64,000 nucleotides of DNA, from positions 77,972,088 to 78,036,087 of the forward strand of contig NC_090945.1 in NCBI RefSeq assembly GCF_040807025.1. The letters run 5' to 3'. The translations under genes were made by a program, and so were the position numbers. The notes beneath the pieces were generated by a model. It did not search any database and had not been told where the DNA came from. It saw nothing but the letters and a program-made list of their open reading frames with translations. Position 1 is the first letter of the stretch. Each line of letters opens with the position of its first letter. Below, in pieces: positions 10,691 to 24,200 of this stretch. The DNA is from Struthio camelus (taxonomy: Eukaryota > Chordata > Aves > Struthioniformes > Struthionidae).

Positions 10691-13600
10691 AGGAAATGGA
10701 CTGATACTTTTTTAAGGAACCTAGAGTTGTTGTGTTTACAATGGATTTAGCAATGAGAGCCAGTAGCCTGAGACCAAGTGGACAAATTGCATGATGATGT
10801 GTATCCTATTTTAAATGAATGTTGCAATGCTTCTGCTGCTTCATGTAAATGTATTTTAAAGTTGGCCTATGCCAGTTCTGCTGTTTAGGAGCTTTGAGTA
10901 GGAGGTGTACTTGCTGTTGCTTGCTGGGCAGATTCACTGACAGTTGATTAACCCTGGGTGGTATGCTTCCACAGGGTGTGGGTGTCCATAAGCTTTAGGG
11001 CTCAAACCATAGTCCAGACCTGGTGGTACAAGGAAGGTATGCCTGTGTGCTGCTTCCATGGTTGGCACACATAGTATGAAAGCTGAATAAACCCTATTCT
11101 TTCAATGCCTCCTTTGGCTGAGTTGCAGCCTTTCTTTGCATTCTGAGCAACGGCCTCTTCTTTCAATTATACTGCTGTGGAAGTGTTGGTTGGTTGGTTG
11201 GTTTTTTAAATGTACAGCCTTGTGACATAGCTCTGTTAAACTTGCCTATGCTGGTACGGTGCCAGACATAGTAATAGGATTGACCTTATCACATAGCCTG
11301 GAAGAGAACGTGTTCCAGGTCAACTGCTCGATTAGAACACTTGTGACAAACTGAGGGTAGGTTGAAATGCACGTTTTGTTGTTTCATAGGGCATTTGCTC
11401 TGTCAAAGAGACTTGTTGACGCCCAGAAGTCTGTCAGACGTGAACAGTTCAGGATGCAGGCCAATAGTTCCTTCCTCATGCCACGGGCAGGGGGTGAGTG
11501 ACTCACTACTATGCTTTATATGATCTGAGATGTGCCAGGTTGCCTGTCTTCTCAGAATGGCCTATGCAAGAATCAGACCAATCTGTTTCTAGCAATCTAT
11601 CAGTGTCACTGGACGTTTCAGACAGGCTTAACTGGTTCAGGCAGTGGAGCTTCTGAGATGCTATTCTAATACCAGTTCTCGTGACTGATGATGGCCAAAC
11701 ATCGACCTCTTTGAGACTCAGATAAACTAGTGGCAGATACAGGACAGCTTTAGAACAGGGTATTCCTGATGCGATTAGGTAGAATCTAAAACGTCTCAGA
11801 GTTCATTCTTCTCCCCCACCCCATGTACAAACAGGTGCACCCATACAGGCTCCCCTGAGAGCAGGGAAGGAAAATGAGGCAGGAAGCAGACAAAATAATT
11901 GTTTCAAAGTAGATGAGGCAGTTTTGTTTTCAGAAACTGTTTCAAGGCACTTGCATGGTACCAGACCTTCTCCTGAGGAACTTGGAAGATACTGTCATCT
12001 CGTGCTCAGAGTGTGGTCCCTAAATGGCATTTGGTATTAAAATACATGCTTGCTTCTTCCTGGTGATTTCATGAACAACACAAAACAATTTTATATCTGT
12101 AGAGCTTAGTATCTTAGCCTACTGAGTGTGTTTGAAAAGCGTTGTGAGGAATCCTTCAGGAACTCTTAATACTCCATATCACTTTGGGATGTGCCCCCAA
12201 CCTCAAGAATTTGAAGGGTTCTGTGGTGCAGGTTCATTCAGCAAGCAAATCTATTATATGAATTCCCTTTGCTTTTCAAGGGGTGTGTGTGTGTGTTGTT
12301 TTTTATCCATCTGCAAAACGTTAGCCATTAGTCTAAGTGTGGTTGATTCAAACTCTCAGTGGCGTGTATGTTTGGTTTTAATGACGCTAATTGATGGATC
12401 AGTCACTGAAGTCCATAGTCTCCCTCATCTTCAATCCCTTTTCATCTTTCAGTAAAAATGATTTTTTTAGACTGGCCATTCCTTCATGTAGGAGAGTTGG
12501 AGACAGAGATCTTTATCTTCCTTACACTAAATTTTTTTGGTCCCACTTGGAGGTACCCAGAGCTATACTTTCAGCATTCACAAGTCTGAGGCCTGGAGAA
12601 CCAATAGCTGGAGTTGTAGCCGTGCTTAGGTGATGTATCATGATTGAGCAGTCTGGATAAGAAGCCTTGCCAGAGCAGTAAGTTCTCTGTGCTGTTTTTG
12701 GGTGGCTCAAAGCCACCCCCAACATGAACATACAGATGAGCAACGACTTGACAGAAAAAGCAAGGCACCTTACCAGTAACAAGAGATTCTTTGAGCTGTG
12801 TATTGACAAATGCATCTCCCCTTCTGCAGAGTCCTTTTAATATTTTGAATTATGGTAAGAATCCAGCAGAGCTGGAGCCCTGAGGGAAAGGGAAAGCCCT
12901 GTCCCTTTATACCAGCTTGTTTTTTGTGAAGGAGGCATGTTGTGGGCGTGCCCTGGCAGTTACTACTGGAGCAACAGAAGTCTTCAGCTTACATGTTCAG
13001 GGGTTTGTATCCCCACAGGGCCTATCAGAATAGGGAGAATGTATTGGAGAGCTGCCAGTGACCTTCCTAACTTGGTAACGCTCCTGGTGTCTCAGTGGTG
13101 GCTGATCCTAGAGAGCTGCACGCAGTGGGTTAGTAGGAAAACATTTCAGATAAACATACTTATTCCCTTTTTCTGGGGATTTCTGTTTATTATGCTTTTA
13201 TTCTATGTATTCCACTGCAAGCCAGCTGTGTGTTTAACTCTTCCTTTCTGCCTAGAGCACCAGACAGGTTTGACCTGCGTCCTTAATACTGACTACAGCT
13301 GAGAGACTGACACTGTTCCATTTCAAAACCCTACATGTCACGTTAAGAACCCCTTTTTAACTAGTCGGGACTGACTGAAGAATCAAATGTTCTGTGCAGA
13401 TTTTGGGCAGTACCTGCTGGACTCAGTTCATATGCGGTCATGCATTTTAGTTTGATTAAACCATCTCTCTCTGCTGCAGACAACACCTTTTTCTGACTGT
13501 CTTTATTCTATGTTTTAATCCTTTCTGAATCCAAGCCCAAAAGATATATGTCTTTAAGAAGAAGAGTTTTGAGGTATTTGTTGCGGGATGATTTTTATAA

Positions 13601-16600
13601 CTCTTAGATTCTTTGTTTCCCTTCTGTGGATTTCGTTCTTCCACTTGCACAACTCTGAAGGCTGTGCAGTTTGAAAAAAATGCTACAATTTTTTTTTCCA
13701 GTTAAGTCTCTCTTTTGTGGCTTTTTTTTCCCCTTCCTTCCTGAGGCATAGTCATGTGTCCTTGCTCTCTAAAGCTGTGGTGCCATCATGTGGCTGTCCA
13801 GGCAGACACAGGTTTCAGTGTCTCTATTCCGAACACCCCCCCCCCCACACACACACACGTCACAACTTGTGTACATTCTTTTGGGAGTCTTGACAGCTTT
13901 GTCTTGCTTTTTGCTTGTTCTTACCTGTGTAGAAGTGTCTTGGCTCTTTTCGGGGCACAAAACTGGATTGAGTATTGTTTATGAGCAGGACAGTGTGGCA
14001 GAATTTCCCCACCCTGAAATGAAGCAAATTCCTAGTGGCTGCCTTCCTGCTCATTGAGGTCAAGATCCAAACTGGCGAGGAGTCTGCTCATACTTCTACA
14101 GCAAAGGTTTTCCTGATTGGGAAGCTCATTTGCTGCTGATGTTCATTACCGTTTTGCAGGTAAGCTACCAAAGAGGCTTCAGAGGATAGTTACTTAAGAT
14201 CTTGGTTGAATTTACATTGCTGACTTGCAGGTTATTGACTAAATGGCCTGTGTTCCTACACCCTGAATTCCTGTGCTGTTCTGTGAGGGTCAGTTTGTGT
14301 CCTAGGTTCTGAAAGGACCTTGCATCTGAAAGATGTTTTAGATTCCCAATTGCTTCCCGGTCTAGAAAATGGGGATAATGCCTCCCATGGCTGTCAGGCA
14401 TGTTTAAGTGCTTTTCTCCCTGCAGAGAAAGAAACGGTACCTTCTGGCTGGCACCTCCTCTGTACACAGCCAGGTTGTGGTATCATTGCAATATGCTTGC
14501 AGGCTACCTTGCTTGAAGAAATGTAGTTTTCTTTTATTAAAAAGCACTTGTCAAAGCCGGTTGGCCCTCTTAACTTCATACCTGATCATTTTGCAGGCAC
14601 CCCTGCCCCCAGGCCCCACTCTGGTAGTAGCCCATTGATAGGGTGCAGATCAGGAATAGGCTCCCAAAGGACTGTAGCTGTAACCTTCTTAAGTAGCTGG
14701 ATGCGTTACACCAAGGACCACAATTTCCCCCAGCAAAGTGGAACCAACATGGTTTTGTGGTAGCTTGCTCAGCCTGGAGCCATGACAGTCATACGGCATC
14801 AGAGCAAGCGACTGTGTAGTCTAGGATCCTAGCAGTGAAAGTGGTTAGTGGTGGATAATTAAGAGAAGAGCCTAACTACAAACACAAGAATAAAGTGATC
14901 CTTTAATTTACTGCTCTCTCCTGCTGGCAGTTAATAGACTTCTTGACCTTAGAGCTTCCCCCAGTGACAGTTACCATTTTCATACTGATCAGTGTGTCCA
15001 TCTGCTCTCAGCTCGTGCAGTTCCTCTCCCTTTAACCATCCTCACTGTGGATGGGACCTCACCTGGGATTTTTACCCCCCACATCCCAGTTAACGAGAGC
15101 CAGGGTGGCCGCGGTGGTTGCAGCCCCTATTACTCATGCTGGCAGCTCATGCTTGACACTGCAGAGGAGGCCAGTGTTGGAGAGGGACTGCTCAGATTCT
15201 CTGCTCTCTTGTTTAGTAAGTCACTTTCCTTGTAAACAAACAGGTCACTTGAGTGTCTACCTCCCTGGTGATTTGCAGCCAATTGATGCACAGTCCTGGG
15301 GTGGCCCTTAGCATTGTAATGCCTCAGTAGCTATCACTTTACTGCTACCCTTCTGAAACGCTTCTGTGACTTGCTTCACTAGGCTGCGCAAAGTGTGCAA
15401 GTCGGTACAAACTGCTGGCGTGTTTGATGCAGAAAGCTGCGCTCTTGGGAGAAAACGTCGCTGCTGCTGCCTCTGGCCTGGAAGGAGCCAGGAGAGGTTT
15501 GAGCCCCCTGGGTAGGGAAGCAGTGTCTGCCTGGTTTGAGGACGCGAGGCTCACAGCCTGGAGAAGCACAGTGGACCTGATGAGAGAAGAGCCCTGTCCT
15601 GGCCTAGGATGTCGCTTTTGATCAGCCGTGACACTTTTATTCTGTGAAGCCACTAGTGAAAGTATTAATCTTAACAGAGACGAGCTAGGGTAGGCCAGAA
15701 GTTTATAAGTTAACCTATTTGTACTTCTTGGCACTGAAGCTGCATCAGAGTTTCCCTCCCGTTGTTTAAAGCAACTGAGAGAAACCAGCCTGCCTTGCCT
15801 GCTAGCTGGGCTCAGATAGCTCATCTGAGAGGGACTCTTTGAATGGCATGGAAAGGGGTTTAAGACTAAATTTCCCTTTCCCTCCCAAGTATTGGGCTGA
15901 CCAACAGGTAACTTGCCCCTGGGGTTTGGAGATAGAGAGGGAAGATCCCTCACAAATGGGGGGGCTCTGTGTAACGCATGGTATAAAGAGTACTGATCTG
16001 TCATCAGCTACTCTTCTCTACTAGAATAAACCTCACTTTACAGGATAGTTGCTGATAGCGTGTTTTATTGTACACAGAGGTGTTTATTCCCTGGCAACTT
16101 TTAGATGCTGACCTCATCTGATCACAACCGATAACTTACCATGTGCTAAGAGCTGCTTACCAAGAGCTGCTTCATTCTGTGATGCTTTTTCTGCAGACGT
16201 TGCCCACCAGCGCAGGGCCTCATCCCACCAGCTGAGCTGACAAGCATGCAGCTTTCCTTTCTTCAAGAGGAGAAGAGCTGGACAGCCACATGCAGATCTA
16301 TGTAACAGATGAGAGTTGCTTATGAAGACAGAGATGGAAAGGAATCAAAAACGCAGCACAGAAACTTGTAAAACCCATAAAACTGAGGTGAGAAACGTCT
16401 TGCTGAAAGCTCACCTACCTGCAGGGAAAGGCCAGACCTCTGAAACTGTCTTTCCCAGAGTATAAAAGCAGTGTTTCTGCAAGGAGCTGCTAGTATGGAG
16501 CTGCAAATTTGCTGGGGCTGAGTGCTGGGCCTGGGGGATATATCTCCATATCTAGTATTTTGCTTACTAAGAGCAAGTGATTCAGGTTGAGGGTGTATTT

Positions 16601-18040
16601 GATGCAGGAAGCCAGCTAGCTTTGAGCCAGCTAAATCAGGATATTGAAGAGCGGGTCCCCGGAGGGCAAGACAAACGAGAGCACAGCCCTGTTGCATAAA
16701 GCCTTCTGGGGACACCTTCAAGCACTTGCCTGTTTCCCACCCGCTGGATGGGGGAAGCTCCCTGTCCCCAAAGCAGTGCCTGCAGGTGCAGGCTAGGCTC
16801 ACACAGCTGAGCTGTAAATCAGCTGCAGCCAGAGGGAATGGGCAGTGCTGCCCTCTCTTCCTGCAGCTCCCACCAGGCATGTTAGTCCTGCGAGGGCATC
16901 AACAGTCTTACTCTTGGTGATGTGAAGACGAGGAGCACTCTCAGCAGAGCTGAAAAGCTCAGGCGCTAGCAAAGGCGTTGGCATAGCATCTGACAGGCTG
17001 TCCCAGGGCTGGGAGCCCTGCGTCCCCTAGCAAGGGGCTACACATCTTTGTGCACAGCTCATGGGTGAAGTGGTGCTGGACCATGTGAGACAGTGATCGC
17101 TTAAGAAACCTTCCCTTGCACGATCTTCCGGCCTGCACGGGCAACGACCATGAAGCATGGGTGAGCAGCCACGCACACAGCATGAATGCTCTCAAGGTGC
17201 TACATGTGATGCCAGATGGAGGCCACCCGGGTGGCAGTGAGGGATGCTATGGGTTTTGGCTTAAAGTCTATGAACTGTTGGTTCACGATGTTTCAAGCTG
17301 GGTGACCACTTTGTACTCAATTTTCAGATTGTGCAGGCAATGCCTTTTTCAGCAAAATCTCTATAGCTGTGATCTCATGACAGAGCGGTTGCCCTGTGAG
17401 CGATGTGCAAACATCTAAAAGCGAAGGAAGAGGGGCTGGAGTCCAGGAGAGAGAGCAAGCTGGTGCGAACAGCAGGACCTGGCCTTGGGGCATAAGCAGC
17501 AAAGAGAACATGCATCTGTACTGGCGAACGGAAAAGGGGATGGCACCTAACTGAATGCAACCTCACCTCCTTGCCAATTGATCCAGGCAGGTGATCAATG
17601 AACTTGATCCTGGTCACAACAGCTGGATGCATCAAATCTGACGTCTTGGGAAGGCTAATTGGGAACGCTCTGAACTGCCCTGAGGATGAGTTTTGGTTTA
17701 CACCACAATTAGCCTCAGTCAAAGTGGGAGTGGCTTTGAATCGTGGGCTCTTGGGTTATTTTTCTTCTTGTTTTTCTCCTTTCAGGAAATCCTGGATGCC
17801 AAGAAATGAAATCCTTTTTTTTGACGAGATCACGGAGGCTGGCCAGCAGCCAGGCGCAAGGCTTTCCACGCAACTTGCCCACGCTGCCCGTTTAGCCCCT
17901 TGCTTCCTCCAGGACGGCTTCTCTCGCATGTATTTCTGTTCACCACAGAAAGAGGGTTAGATTTTGATTCTGCCCAATATTTTAGTTTGCACTACACCCT
18001 GGAAAAGCTGGTAACTTCTCCTTAAGACCTGTCAGTCTCT
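10691..18040. other. Intergenic region between NELFA and the membrane-protein gene
   Basis: No protein with recognisable domains is found on either strand. Two long open frames on the minus strand (15,345-16,004 and 16,320-16,880) share a frame but lack any recognisable motif. A short perfect hairpin (8 bp stem, 3-base loop) lies at 12,700-12,718. A C run followed by CA repeats is at about 13,837-13,857. Confidence 0.6.
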
Positions 18041-18043
18041 GAA

Positions 18044-18050
18044 TATAAAT
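18044..18050 (+). promoter_or_regulatory. Candidate TATA box of the membrane-protein gene
   Basis: TATAAAT stands about 155 bases upstream of the start codon at 18205. That would fit a single-exon 5' leader of roughly 130 bases. It is weak on its own, because a further upstream leader exon is possible: CTGCTCCTCAG just before the ATG resembles an acceptor. Confidence 0.35.
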
Positions 18051-18204
18051 CCCCCTTTGTTGGGGGGGGGGGTGTGATTTGAGCCGCATGATCAGAGTCA
18101 GGTGACAACACTGGGCACAAAAACGGAGTAGAATAAACAGTGAGACCTAGGAGATTAGCTGTTGATCTTGCCTTTTGACAAGCTGTGCTGCTCCTCAGAG
18201 AAAA

Positions 18205-18259
18205 ATGAGTGCCTGGCCCTCTCCTCTGCTTTGGAGCTTAACCATGGTGTGGCTGACAG
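18205..18259 (+). CDS. Membrane-protein gene exon 1: signal peptide
   Basis: ATG with A at -3. It encodes MSAWPSPLLWSLTMVWLT and ends at CTGACAG/GTAAGT in phase 1. The start is chosen because it gives a typical signal peptide continuing into GIALS of exon 2. Confidence 0.82.
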
Positions 18260-21200
18260 GTAAGTCCTCCTGGAACGGCGTTAGCTCTCGCTGGCTGAGC
18301 CCGGGGCTGGGTAAAGCTGTAATGTGCTGGTGAAACCACCCGGCTTCGCCCTGCCTGGGTGCTGTGGAAGGGTAGGGCAAGAGAAGGGGAGACCCCTGGA
18401 AAGGAAATCTGCGGTTGAACCTAAATTAAAGACAGGCAGCATTTAAAGTGGGTTGAACATGAAAGCTTGCTCTTCGAGAGAAGAAGAAAAAGAAAGAAAA
18501 ACAACCCCCTCCACCCCCCGCCCCCAAGAACCCAATTGCTGCAAACTGAGGAGTTGCAGTGGCCTTTTCATGGCTGAGCCTTAAAGACAAAGGAACAGGA
18601 TGCCCTACTGTGTTCACTTGCTGGAGGTGTAAGGGAAAGTAAGGCACATTAAAATGCCTGAAACCTTCTTGTAATGGTGCCTCTACCTACTCTTTCTTGG
18701 CTCTTTCATCCACTCATACTGCTTATCCAGGAAGTGACTCTATGTAGGGGTCTGCAAACTTGATGGCCTTGAGATGTCGGGTCATGATTGCTGCAGGACG
18801 TGCCTGGCCGTGTGCAATTGGAAAGTCTGTAGGTATGGTGCTGTCCGGCTCCTTCCCCTTATAGCAGCGTGCTCGCGTTTGGCCTCGGCAAGGCAGGCTG
18901 CCCCCGGCTGGAGTGCGAGCCCCTCAGTCCTGCTGCTTGGCTGCAACAGGCACGAGCGCGCTTCAGAGCGCTGCTTGGCACGGGGCAAAACTGCTCCGAG
19001 CTATCACCTGGCAGGCCTTATCTTAGCCATGTGTATCCAGGACCGCCTGAGCGTATAGCAGACTACTAACTTCAGTCCGGCACTCCCTTGAACTTAAACT
19101 ATTTTAGTAACATGTTATGAAAAGATATTTTCAGTTTAAAAAAAAAAAAAATCCATCTTAACAGTACCATGATTTATCACCAAAACTAAACAAGCCAATA
19201 ATGAAAGCTTACGAAGAAGCACTTTTCAACTAAAAAGAAATCTTGTTTAGAAAAGATATTCAGCCACCTTTGGACAGTCCAAGGTGTTTAAATCCACCTC
19301 GGTGTCTCTGGCTGACAGCTGAGCAAATGGTGGGGACCAGCTGCTTTGTGGGAGATGAGACTTTGTGATCATTGTGGTTCTTCTGAGAGACCTGCCTGGG
19401 AGAACTTTATGGTGTCCTTCCATTACTGCTAATGTTTACTTTGAGATTAGTTTAATAAAAAAAAAAAAAAAAAAAAGAGAGAGAGAGACCAACTTGGCTT
19501 CTTGCCAGGCATGAGAAAGGGGAAACACGTTGATTTCAGCCCTTAAGGCAGGCGAGCCCAAAAAGGGGCATCTCACATCTGAGCCCTGTAGGTGCTACAG
19601 AGCTGCTCTGCCCACGTAGGACCAGCACGAGGGGTTCCAGGTCACTTAGGTTTGGACGTGTGGCAAACAAACATGCAACAAAAGGATGATGGTTTTGGGG
19701 GCCACAGCCAGAAGATGCGGTAAGTGGCCCAGGCAGCTGCCTGCTCATCTGCTGCTATACTGAGCAGTTATGGAAAGGTTGGGGGGCGGTTAAGCTCTTA
19801 ATTAAGCACAGAGCCATTGGTACGCGCGTAGGAGGGAGTGCTGGGAACAGGCTTTTTCCACGTGATCGCAGATTTGTAAGGATTCTCTTATTCAGTGTCT
19901 GGATTTTGCTAGAAACGTAGTTAGCGTTAGCAGCCGCCCTAGTCAGTGGCATGGTCTCGCTTACACCACCGTAGTGCTATGCGCGGATCCCCGCGGTGCC
20001 CAGCGCTGCGCGGACAGCCAGCAGACACGGCCCCCAGGGAGAAAGAGGAATCAAAAGCTCAGGGAGGAGTTCGCTTGCGAAAAAGTTTGCAGCGACCCGA
20101 GCTTTCATGGCCGTCTGGCGCTCGTGCCGCAGCCGCTAGCCCCCGTTGCCTCTCCGAGTCTGCAGGCTTTCACCCTGTTCGCCTGTCTCGCTGGTCTCGT
20201 GCCTGCTGCTTCCTCCCTTGAAGGCCCTAGAGCCCTTCCTTAAAATAGCCCTCTGATTGTCCCTGCTAGGGCCGCTTGAACGCAGCCAGCCCGCTTGCCG
20301 CGGGGGCCTAGCAAACATGCGTGGGTCGGAAGAGCGCAGAAACGCTGCGTTTATTGGGGAGCAACGGCCCCGGGACCACGCGCTCGCCCAGCCGGAGTCA
20401 CCGCGCTGGTCTGAAAACAGAAACCGATGCAACTCGCAGTCCTTACGGGACGTGCTTCACGGCCTGCTAGATCTCCTGCCAAGTTTGCTGCCTTACGCAG
20501 ATCAGCGTTCCTAGCGCGTCGGTCGGTCGTTTACTTTCAGAGCTGCTATTTAGCTTGCTTTTCAGCTGGCCACTGAAAATAATAACACCAGCACAATTAC
20601 TTCCAAGAGAGAGGCTGGGTGTTATCTTCTGTCCGTGACTTCTGACTTCCAGTATAAAATTTAGACAAAAGAATTGAAGGTATGTGATGAAAAAGCAGGG
20701 GGGAAAAAACCTCATTTACGGCCAAAGTTGCATGTTTTCAGAAGCTCCAGGCATTGCACAGAGTAAAATAACCCCCTGCCCTGACTTCCTGAACACAACC
20801 GATGTGACAGCTCCTGTGGCAGGAGCTGGCTCTTCTTTTTCTTTTTCTTTTTCTTTTTCTTTTTCTTTTTCTTTTTCTTTTTCTTTTTCTTTTTCTTTTT
20901 CTTTTTCTTTTTCTTTTTCTTTTTCTTTTTCTTTTTCTTTTTCTTTTTCTTTTTCTTTTTCTTTTTCTTTTTCTTTTTCTTTTTCTTTTTCTTTTTCTTT
21001 TTCTTTTTCTTTTTCTTTTTCTTTTTCTTTTTCTTTTTCTTTTTCTTTTTCTTTTTCTTTTTCTTTTTCTTTTTCTTTTTCTTTTTCTTTTTCGCTTGGT
21101 ATTGTATTGCTAAACTAAAGCAGACTCGCTACTTTTCACTTCTAGCTTTATGAGGCTTTCTCCCATCCCGAGACTGGGAAACAACCTCCATGGTTGTGTG

Positions 21201-24200
21201 CTACGAGATCTCGCTCTCATCAGCAGGCAACGTTTCAGTCTGTTACCCCTTGCAGCAAAACATCTCAAATTGCAGTATTACCCCCAATTCTCTCAAGATT
21301 ACAGCTTTCCAGCCTGGGCTGAGAAAAAGCGCTCCTGCTCTTACAGGAGGAGGAATTTCACAGAATCAAAAGAAGCTGAGGCCGGCAGGCAGGACCCCCT
21401 CTGGTCACTGGATGGATCTCTAGAAAAGCTTAAAAAAAATCCCAAACCCATGACTTTTCTTTTCTGATCCGTTTAACTGACATGGAATAAAACAATTAGC
21501 TACTTGACAAGCATCCTAAATCAGATTGTCATATGTCTCAAACAGCTGCTGCTAACACAATCAAGTGTTTTGAGTCATTCTCGAAACCTTTAATCTAAGA
21601 GAGTCGGATGTCCTCAACGCTGGCATCTACTGAGTTGCAGCCTCAAAGACCCTCTAATTTATTTCCTTGTTACGTCTTTCATGTGCCGGTGACGTTTGCT
21701 TCCTTGTTTCTGTATTACTCTTAGTTAAATGTGGCAGAGAAGGCTTTCTGGACACCAAACAAGGAAACATGGGTTAAATAGTTGGTAAAGCCCTAGCGGG
21801 GAACCTCTATGAAAGGGAGAAAACAACTCGGCCGCTGACAATGTGTTGTTTTTTTCTCCTCCCCCCTTAGGTATTGCTTTAAGCCAGATGACCACTACCC
21901 AGGTCCCTATCGCCTCAACACCAGCGCCTCCCAGTGCAACGGCCACCCAGGTCCCTCTTGCCTCGACACCAGGGTCCCCTAGTGCAACCACTGTCTCAGC
22001 CTCTGCGCCCCCAGTTTCTGCTGCGACGCGCTCGGCTGGAGCGGCGTCCGCCACGCCAACCCTTGCCACGTCTGCGGGAGCGCTGTCTGCTGACCCGAGC
22101 ACGGGAGCGCCAACTCCAGTTCTGTCCACCTCCCTGGACGTGACAGCACTCGTTTCTGGAAGCGCGACCAGCTCTCGTGTGCCCACAGCAGCACTCACTG
22201 GTGCCCCGTCCTTCTCTCCGGCTGCGACTGCGTCTCCTGGCGTCCCATCAGCAGCTCCGTTCCTCGCCACCTCGGAGCCCTCGGGCTGCAGCAGGGTGAA
22301 CGTGACAGCGTGCGAGCCTTGTTCCCCGGGGACGTTTCCCAACGATGGTAGGAGTCTGTGCTCACCCCAGCTCCTTGTGTTAGATGGAGAAGTGGAAAGT
22401 AAAGGGAGGCAGAAAGGGTGCGTGTCCTTGTCTTGGAGGGTTGCACAGGGAGCAGGAATGGGAATTAATTTGTTACAGCTTTCTGAAGTGAAAGACTCTG
22501 ACTTTGCTGGGCTTGTTATCGATTGGTCTTCCTGAAGTTTCCTCAGTAGGATGTAGAAGTGGTAGGACCGTGACCACGAAACGTAATGGAAGTACAACTT
22601 GATTTGTTGGCAGGAAGGAGGACGTTGTTTTGATGTGCAGTATGAAATGCAAGAAAAATTTCCAAGTATTTGTCTTAAACGGTTGAAAGAGACTCTCTGC
22701 TGTAGAAACAGCCTTTTCACTTGGGCTCGAGAAAGCACTCATTTGGTACCAATTACCACTCTGTTGTGGTCAGGAGTGCATGGCATTATGTTTCTCAGAG
22801 GTTATTGTGAGATGGTTTTAGACCATAAAATAAAAGCAATGCTTTTTGCACTTACTTCCTCCCATGCAGGGCACTTTTAAAGAGAGGAATAACCAGATCT
22901 GATGCTTTAGGGCACCTCTGCAGAAGGCAGGAGGTAATTCCCACCGCCCTCATGTGCTGGGCGCTTATCGCAGGATCTCCTCCTCTTGCTCACGCACCAT
23001 TGCTGCAGTACCAGGGGCTGGTTCCTGCAAGAAGTGGGGTGGTAAGCTTGTTTTGTGGAGCAAAGACCGCTAGAGCTTGTGTCCGGTGGGAATACTGTGT
23101 TACCTGTGCTCAAAGAGAGGCTGTTTCTGGATAAGGCAGATTCTCTGCTCTGGTATTTTCTGTTTTAGTTCTGCTTTTCATAAGCCTAAATTAATCAGAA
23201 ATTAAAAGAAGTCTATGCTTTTGGGAGGAGGACAAGGAGAAACTCTTCTGTTCCCTCAGATGAAAGGAAGAAAAAGAAGCCTTGGTAATCACCAAGAAAT
23301 CCGTGTTGATGAACTTGAGACCTTAGATTGCTTTATGGCTGTTCTTCAGCTTCCTAATGATGCACTACAGCATCATTAGTGTTAATGTTGTGGTTTTCCA
23401 GCCCTAAGATTGGATCCAGCTGTTCCAGCAAGACAAATGCTTTTGTGTTCTTCACAGTGACTGGTACTTATGAGCAGAAGGGTTGCATTAGAGGGTTAAG
23501 TGAAGTATTGCAGTCCTGATCTCGACCTTTTTGTTCCAATTTAGGCACCCTGAGCTGCTCGTGCTGTTCGCAGGGCTCCTGCACGGGCCCCGCTGACTGC
23601 GTTCCCTGCCCGGTGGGTCACTACCAGCCCCTGAGCGGACAGCAGTCGTGTCTGCCGTGTCCACAGGGGTATTACACCAGGTGAGTGACTGAGCCTCTGC
23701 TGGGGTGGCCGATGCGGTTGGAAGCAGGAACTGCGCACAGTCTCCCTCGAAACGTTTCCCTGCAAAATCTCCTCCCTTGGGCTGTGGGAAAAGTGCTGCC
23801 ATGGCTATTTCTCAGTGGAAAGTACAAACGTTTCTCTTCCCTGAAAGAAAGAGAAGCCCACGCCTTGCTGGTCCGACTTCCTTCTGCCGTGGCGGCCTCG
23901 TGCTGTAAAACGCTTGGTGGCAGGCAGAGAGGGGCCATGCGTTCCCCAGCAGGTAAACTGGATCAGGTTGTTCATTCACTCCAAATAAAAACAGCTAAAC
24001 CCCAGCTAAACTAGTCCAAACAACCCTACTCTGGAGTAAGCTCTAGATTGCCTCTTGTTTGGACTTCAGACTAGATCCCTGGTGGGACTGGCAGAGGTAT
24101 GAAGAGGTGCACCCTTTCAGTGTTGACAAATGTTCCTCACTAGGAACCCCCAGCACGAATACGTGTTGCATCCCAATGGCTGTCTCTTGGCTGGCCGCAC

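Larger units (their letters stand above)
18260..21870 (+). other. Intron 1 of the membrane-protein gene
   Basis: A 3.6 kb GT-AG intron. It holds a CpG-rich block (about 19,960-20,530), a perfect (CTTTTT)43 repeat (20,835-21,092), and an AATAAA running into a 20-base A tract followed by GA repeats at 19,454-19,488. Confidence 0.8.

Noticed and set aside
10691-18040. C4orf48 or another 4p16 neighbour in the gap after NELFA
   Set aside because: No short signal-peptide protein or other recognisable exon was found, and in human that gene lies on the other side of NELFA.
20684-21118. Open frame encoding a long Phe-Ser repeat
   Set aside because: Produced entirely by the CTTTTT microsatellite in an intron.
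21725-22738. 337-codon open frame on the minus strand over the mucin exon
   Set aside because: It is the complement of the GC-rich, Thr/Ser/Ala/Pro-coding exon 2, whose plus-strand frame has a signal peptide, splice sites and a continuing protein. The antisense product has no domain.
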